47,763 bases of DNA from Staphylococcus simulans (GTDB lineage Bacteria > Bacillota > Bacilli > Staphylococcales > Staphylococcaceae): contig NZ_MRZJ01000014.1 in NCBI RefSeq assembly GCF_002994445.1, forward strand, positions 1 through 47,763, read 5' to 3'. Position numbers and translations under genes: made by a program. The notes beneath the pieces are model-generated. The model was not told where the DNA came from. It saw only the letters and a list, made by a program, of their open reading frames with translations, and did not search any database. Positions 43,844 to 47,763 of the stretch are shown in pieces. Numbering within the stretch: the first letter of the stretch is position 1; each line of letters starts with the position of its first letter.

Positions 43844-44914
43844 TTATCCTAAGAATTTGAATATATCTTTAGTATAGAGTTTGAATATTTTCATATAAAC
43901 AAAGTGTGCGATATATGCAACAGTGAATGGTACGACAAAGAATGCGATAAATACTAAAAGCACTTTTAACCATACATCATCTATATGCAAGAATCTGAAA
44001 GCATTGATGGGTCCTACTAAACCGATGATTCCGAAGCCAGCAGACTCTTTAGTTCCGCCGACACCGATAAAGCTGCCGATAATACCTGAAATAGCAGCTG
44101 TTGTGACGATAGGTACCAACATAATCGGATAACGTACCATATTCGGAAGCATCATTTTCACACCGCCAAGTATAATCGTAGCAGGTACACCTAAGCGATT
44201 AACTTTCCACGTACCAAAGGCAAGTACGGCTTCTGCAGCGGTAATCCCTTCTGAAGCAGAACCTGCGGCTAAGCCGGCAATACCGATTGCCATAGATGTT
44301 GCGACGGTAGATATCGGAGAGATAATGATCATGCTATAAACAATCGCAATCAGCATACACATTAAAACTGGCTGCATCTCTGTAAAAGTATTGATCATTG
44401 TTCCGATCGCGGCCGTTACAAGTTTAACATAAGGCAATGTAACCAAAGTAACAAAGCCTGTAAATACGGCCACAAATGTCGGTAAAATAATTAAGTTCAA
44501 ACTGCCGAAACGTTCACCGAAGAATAAAATCAATAATGACGCAATCGATGCGGCTAACATTGTGTTAACCAAGTCGCCAATACCGGTAATGACCCAAGCG
44601 CCGTTCTTAAATACTGCAGCCCCGCTGCCGATAAATGAAGAGGCAGAAACCACTGCGATACCAAGCGGACTGAATTTAAAACGATGTCCTACCAAAGCTC
44701 CGACAAGCATTGGAACTGAAAATTGAATTGCAGTTGTAATTTGATGCAAAACAACAGCGATTTTAAAATGCGGTGCTAATGCTTTTAATAGCTCTCCTAA
44801 TATCGCATTCGGGATTAAACCAGCTACAATCGCAAAAGCGACCCCATTCAAAACATTAAATAGAAATAATTTAGGACTGACTTTCGTCCCTGGTCGTGTG
44901 AGTGTACTTTTCAT
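43844..44914 (-). CDS. PTS_EIIC_2 / PfoR-type membrane protein, paralogue 2
   Basis: A 356-residue protein highly similar to copy 1 throughout. It shares TRPGTKVSPKLFLFNVLNGV at the N-terminus, GDLVNTMLAASIASLLILFFGERF in the middle and the same GGTKESAGFG block near the C-terminus. Differences concentrate in the helices after residue about 60 and in the C-terminal 40 residues. ATG at 44914 follows AAGGAG. Only 58 nt separate it from copy 3 with no terminator between, so copies 3 and 2 are probably one transcript. Confidence 0.88.
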   Translation of the reverse strand: MKSTLTRPGTKVSPKLFLFNVLNGVAFAIVAGLIPNAILGELLKALAPHFKIAVVLHQITTAIQFSVPMLVGALVGHRFKFSPLGIAVVSASSFIGSGAAVFKNGAWVITGIGDLVNTMLAASIASLLILFFGERFGSLNLIILPTFVAVFTGFVTLVTLPYVKLVTAAIGTMINTFTEMQPVLMCMLIAIVYSMIIISPISTVATSMAIGIAGLAAGSASEGITAAEAVLAFGTWKVNRLGVPATIILGGVKMMLPNMVRYPIMLVPIVTTAAISGIIGSFIGVGGTKESAGFGIIGLVGPINAFRFLHIDDVWLKVLLVFIAFFVVPFTVAYIAHFVYMKIFKLYTKDIFKFLG

Positions 44915-44972
44915 GATGTCTGCTCCTTCAACATTTCAACTTATATTCCTTAAATGATTCGTTCAATTTCTG

Positions 44973-46046
44973 TTAATCAATAAATCTGAAGATTTCTTTA
45001 TCATACAATTTCAACACTTTGCTATAAATAAAGTGTGCAATGATTGCTGTAATAAATGGTACAACAAAGAATGCAAGTGCAACTAAAACGGTTTTAATCA
45101 TGAAGTTGCCGCTTCCTAAGAAACGAAAAGCATTAATCGGACCAACAAGACCAATAATACCGAAACCAGCAGATTCTTTCGTACCGCCGATACCAATCAA
45201 ACTCGCCACAAATCCGGTAACTGCGGCAGTTGTTGTAATCGGTAAGAAAATAATAGGATGACGCACTAAGTTAGGAAGCATCATTTTTACACCGCCCAAG
45301 AAGATAGTCATCGGAACACCTAAGCGGTTGACTCCTAAAGTCCCTACAGTCAAAACTGCTTCTACTGCAGCGATACCGATTGAAGCAGAACCTGCAGCTA
45401 AACCTTCTATACCGATTGCCATCGATAATGCGGCGGTGGAAATCGGCGAAATAACGATAGATGCATAAACTAATGAAATTAATATACACATCGGAATCGG
45501 TTGTAATTCTGTGAAACTGTTAACCATATGACCAATCGCAGAAGTCACTAATTTAACATAAGGCAAAGTGTGCAAAGCGATATAACCGGTTAATACTGCC
45601 ACAAATGTCGGCAAGATAATCAAGTTCAAACTGCCAAAGCGTTCACCGATAAATAAAATCATTAATGAAGCAAGTGCAGCCGCAAACATTGTATTAATCA
45701 AATCACCGATACCGGTAATAACCCAAGTATGTCCTTTTAAGACAACTGCGCCGCTCCCCATAAAAGAAGCCGCTGAAACGACTGCTATACCTAGAGGTGT
45801 AAATTTGAATCGATACGCAACTAACGCACCGATTAAACAGGGAACCGCAAATTGAATGGCTGTTGTAACATGCAATAATTGAGTAAAGACAGGATGAAAA
45901 GGCACTAAGGCTTTTAAAATTTCACCTAAAATTGCATTAGGGATCAATCCGGCTACAATTCCGATTGCTACCCCATTAAGAAGATTAAAAAGAAAGTATT
46001 TAGGACCGATTTTAGTCCCAGGTCGTGTAGGTGCTGTTTGTTCCAT
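44973..46046 (-). CDS. PTS_EIIC_2 / PfoR-type membrane protein, paralogue 3
   Basis: I chose ATG at 46046 (MEQTAPTRPGTKIG) because GAGAGGAG lies 6-7 nt upstream; the frame extends further without a ribosome site. The 357-residue protein aligns with copies 1 and 2 along its whole length, with LHVTTAIQFAVPCLIGALVAYRF and GGVKMMLPNLVRHP. It is the promoter-proximal gene of the copy 3-copy 2 transcript. Substrate unknown; the family was named after a regulator but sequence suggests a permease. Confidence 0.88.
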   Translation of the reverse strand: MEQTAPTRPGTKIGPKYFLFNLLNGVAIGIVAGLIPNAILGEILKALVPFHPVFTQLLHVTTAIQFAVPCLIGALVAYRFKFTPLGIAVVSAASFMGSGAVVLKGHTWVITGIGDLINTMFAAALASLMILFIGERFGSLNLIILPTFVAVLTGYIALHTLPYVKLVTSAIGHMVNSFTELQPIPMCILISLVYASIVISPISTAALSMAIGIEGLAAGSASIGIAAVEAVLTVGTLGVNRLGVPMTIFLGGVKMMLPNLVRHPIIFLPITTTAAVTGFVASLIGIGGTKESAGFGIIGLVGPINAFRFLGSGNFMIKTVLVALAFFVVPFITAIIAHFIYSKVLKLYDKEIFRFID

Positions 46047-46103
46047 AAAAATTCTCCTCTCGTGATGCAAAAAGACGTTGATGTTTTTGTAATTTTCAGA
46101 ATA

Positions 46104-46132
46104 ATTGTAGTGCTTATTGTTGTATAAGTCAA
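46104..46132 (-). promoter_or_regulatory. promoter of PfoR-type paralogues 3 and 2
   Basis: On the minus strand TTGACT (46127-46132), 17 nt, TACAAT (46104-46109). The -35 is the same as that of copy 1, but the TCGATAGTTA repeats are not present here. Confidence 0.75.
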
Positions 46133-46149
46133 TGGTGCAAAATAAAATA

Positions 46150-46181
46150 AGAGAAGCATTTTACAAATTCAGCTCCTCTTA
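46150..46181 (-). terminator. terminator of the LPDSG protein gene
   Basis: On the minus strand AAGAGGAGC pairs with GCTTCTCTT (one G-U) and is followed by ATTTTATTTT. It lies about 80 nt after the stop. Confidence 0.75.
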
Positions 46182-46263
46182 TATCTTCTATACATTATTA
46201 TCATCATATCGATACGTTTAATACACATCTTAAAATCATTCAATACACAGTATGCTTTAATAA

Positions 46264-46722
46264 TTATTCTTTATTATTTTTAGTGCGTGCAGAGAACGTT
46301 AAACCTGCACCTGCAATAGCTACTAATAAACCGACACTTGCCCAAACTAAATTCTGATTTGCTTCGCCAGAATCCGGCAGCTGTTGCGCTGATGCTTGAG
46401 CATTCGCTTCATTACCGCTTACTTCTCTCGCTTTCGAAACAAGCTCAGCGACTTTTTCATTATATTCCGCTTGTTCAAGTTGGCCAGAATCTTTCATTTT
46501 AGTTAACTCGAGTAATTGAGATTGATAAGGTTCATCTAACTGCAGATTTTCAAAACCGATATTTGCCCATCCATCGCCATCTGGATCAGTTGAATCCGGC
46601 AACTCTTCACCTGTCACCGCCTTTGCCGCATAAGCTTCTGCACCATCTGCCACATCTTCAATACCGCTGAAGATTAATGCACTTGCTACTAATGCCGTAC
46701 CGATCATACTCAATCTTTTCAT
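46264..46722 (-). CDS. short wall-anchored protein with LPDSG sorting signal
   Basis: A 152-residue surface protein. ATG at 46722 has AGGAGG 7 nt upstream; the longer frame is not supported. Residues 1-32 look like a signal peptide (MKRLSMIGTALVASALIFSG). Residues 46-51 (DPDGDG) resemble a calcium-binding DxDxDG loop. The middle is helical and Glu/Lys-rich. The C-terminus is a sorting signal: LPDSG (115-119), a hydrophobic helix (about 125-143) and a basic tail (RTKNNKE). LPDSG departs from LPXTG at position 4, so processing by SrtA is likely but not certain. LPDS also occurs at 41-44, next to the DPDGDG loop. Confidence 0.82.
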   Translation of the reverse strand: MKRLSMIGTALVASALIFSGIEDVADGAEAYAAKAVTGEELPDSTDPDGDGWANIGFENLQLDEPYQSQLLELTKMKDSGQLEQAEYNEKVAELVSKAREVSGNEANAQASAQQLPDSGEANQNLVWASVGLLVAIAGAGLTFSARTKNNKE

Positions 46723-46832
46723 GATAAGCCTCCTACCCTTAAAATAATGATAATGACACACTTCTAAAGTAACCGATACAACCTGCAGAATAAACCTGTT
46801 TTACAGTATCTATACAAACTTGATAAGACATT

Positions 46833-46855
46833 AAAAAAACAGTCGAAGCTGCCAA
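46833..46855 (-). terminator. candidate terminator at the CRISPR trailer end
   Basis: On the minus strand a small GCAG-CTTCGA-CTGT hairpin is followed by seven T. It lies about 10 nt beyond the degenerate last repeat, in the direction of crRNA transcription. The stem is short. Confidence 0.5.
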
Positions 46856-46864
46856 CAAACAATA

Positions 46865-47763
46865 TAATACTGACTACCTAAAGTTGCAGTGTACTAAAAC
46901 ATGGATTACTATTTTCTATCATTGCTTGTGAATCACTCATACCTAAAATTGCAGTGTACTAAAACATTTTATCAAGCACAGTACGTTCGATTTTCGAATC
47001 ACTCATACCTAAAATTGCAGTGTACTAAAACATTGTCCAATGACTAAAAAGAATGATATTGAATCACTCATACCTAAAATTGCAGTGTACTAAAACTGTA
47101 TTCCGCTGAATTTCCACACAAAATAAGAATCACTCATACCTAAAATTGCAGTGTACTAAAACCACCGCTTAAATTCATAATTTCGCCGCCGTGAATCACT
47201 CATACCTAAAATTGCAGTGTACTAAAACAAATGCTTTGTATATTAAGTTCAAACCTAAGAATCACTCATACCTAAAATTGCAGTGTACTAAAACTTCTAT
47301 TCGGTAATAACTCACATAACTCTGAATCACTCATACCTAAAATTGCAGTGTACTAAAACTAAAACATCAAGAAATTATTAAAGTATTTGGAATCACTCAT
47401 ACCTAAAATTGCAGTGTACTAAAACTAATTGTTCTTCACGCTTCATCTCATCAGTGAATCACTCATACCTAAAATTGCAGTGTACTAAAACTTTCTTCTC
47501 TGATTAATCGGCTTGTATATGAATCACTCATACCTAAAATTGCAGTGTACTAAAACATGCGTTACAATCCACTACCGATTTAATAAGAATCACTCATACC
47601 TAAAATTGCAGTGTACTAAAACATGATCAATAAGCTGTTCCAGTTCCTCGGTTGAATCACTCATACCTAAAATTGCAGTGTACTAAAACCAGCTACCTTG
47701 TAATAATCTTCATCTTCAAGAATCACTCATACCTAAAATTGCAGTGTACTAAAACGCGGGTCT
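46865..47763 (-). CRISPR. CRISPR array, type II-A-like repeat, trailer end in window
   Basis: Thirteen identical 36-bp repeats start at 46930, 46996, 47061, 47127, 47193, 47259, 47324, 47390, 47456, 47521, 47587, 47654 and 47720, with spacers of 29-31 nt (mostly 30). A degenerate copy (46865-46900) keeps only TACCTAAA then TTGCAGTG onward and marks the old, trailer end. The repeat in crRNA sense (minus strand) begins GTTTTAGTACACTGC and ends GTATGAGTGATTC, typical of Cas9 systems. The array continues past the right edge; leader, cas9, cas1, cas2 and csn2 are expected there. None of the 13 spacers is a copy of another, and by eye I found no match to the rest of this window. Confidence 0.97.

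Overview
The window is chromosomal DNA of a Staphylococcus, probably a coagulase-negative species. It carries an Sdr-type surface protein with a YSIRR signal peptide, sortase A, staphylococcal-style pflB-pflA, feoAB, a capA/capD/gtaB remnant and a type II-A-like CRISPR repeat. Gene density, AGGAGG-type ribosome binding sites and moderate-to-low GC are those of a normal firmicute core genome. I cannot name the species. No tRNA, rRNA, insertion sequence or prophage was seen.

Layout. 1-2790: N-terminal 930 codons of a large Sdr adhesin, cut by the left edge. 2791-3586: AT-rich gap ending in a biotin-type promoter/operator. 3587-8050: bioB, srtA, small membrane/secreted proteins, azoR and a zinc-type CDF exporter. 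8135-15633: polyphosphate:AMP phosphotransferase, fructosamine kinase family, a PfoR-type membrane protein, the pdp-deoB nucleoside pair and a quinone oxidoreductase. 15715-20103: a short Spo0M homologue, pflA/pflB with Rex and CcpA sites, and a DUF488 protein. About 20340-21256: a stretch with no credible gene that looks like one long structured RNA. It has a Rex-type box in front, seven hairpins whose loops carry CCCC, and a strong terminator. 21367-24572: LytTR/DUF3021 pair, queH, DUF5996 and a universal stress protein. 24717-28538: gtaB, a CapD/PglF-type dehydratase and a CapA-type chain-length regulator. 29218-31748: Fur-box-controlled feoA-feoB and a small Cys-rich partner. 31757-36195: PadR/HAAS pair with twin operators, phosphatase, GNAT acetyltransferase, small membrane protein and xylulokinase. 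36430-41973: a six-gene 5-oxoprolinase operon (pxpB, pxpC, accB-like, accC-like, pxpA, NRAMP-like transporter). 42530-46046: three tandem PfoR-type paralogues. 46264-46722: a short LPDSG wall protein. 46865 to the right edge: a CRISPR array whose trailer end is in the window; leader and cas genes must lie to the right.

The genes form several recognisable units. Anaerobic/redox metabolism is represented by pflBA and the putative RNA, both with Rex-type boxes. Biotin use links bioB (candidate BirA operator) with the biotinylated AccB-like protein of the oxoprolinase operon. Surface display links the Sdr protein, SrtA and the LPDSG protein. The most novel-looking item is the putative Rex-controlled RNA at about 20340-21256; its apical CCCC loops resemble the Shine-Dalgarno-blocking loops known from staphylococcal RNAIII and RsaA. 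This is inferred from sequence and hand-found stems; no folding program or database search was available.
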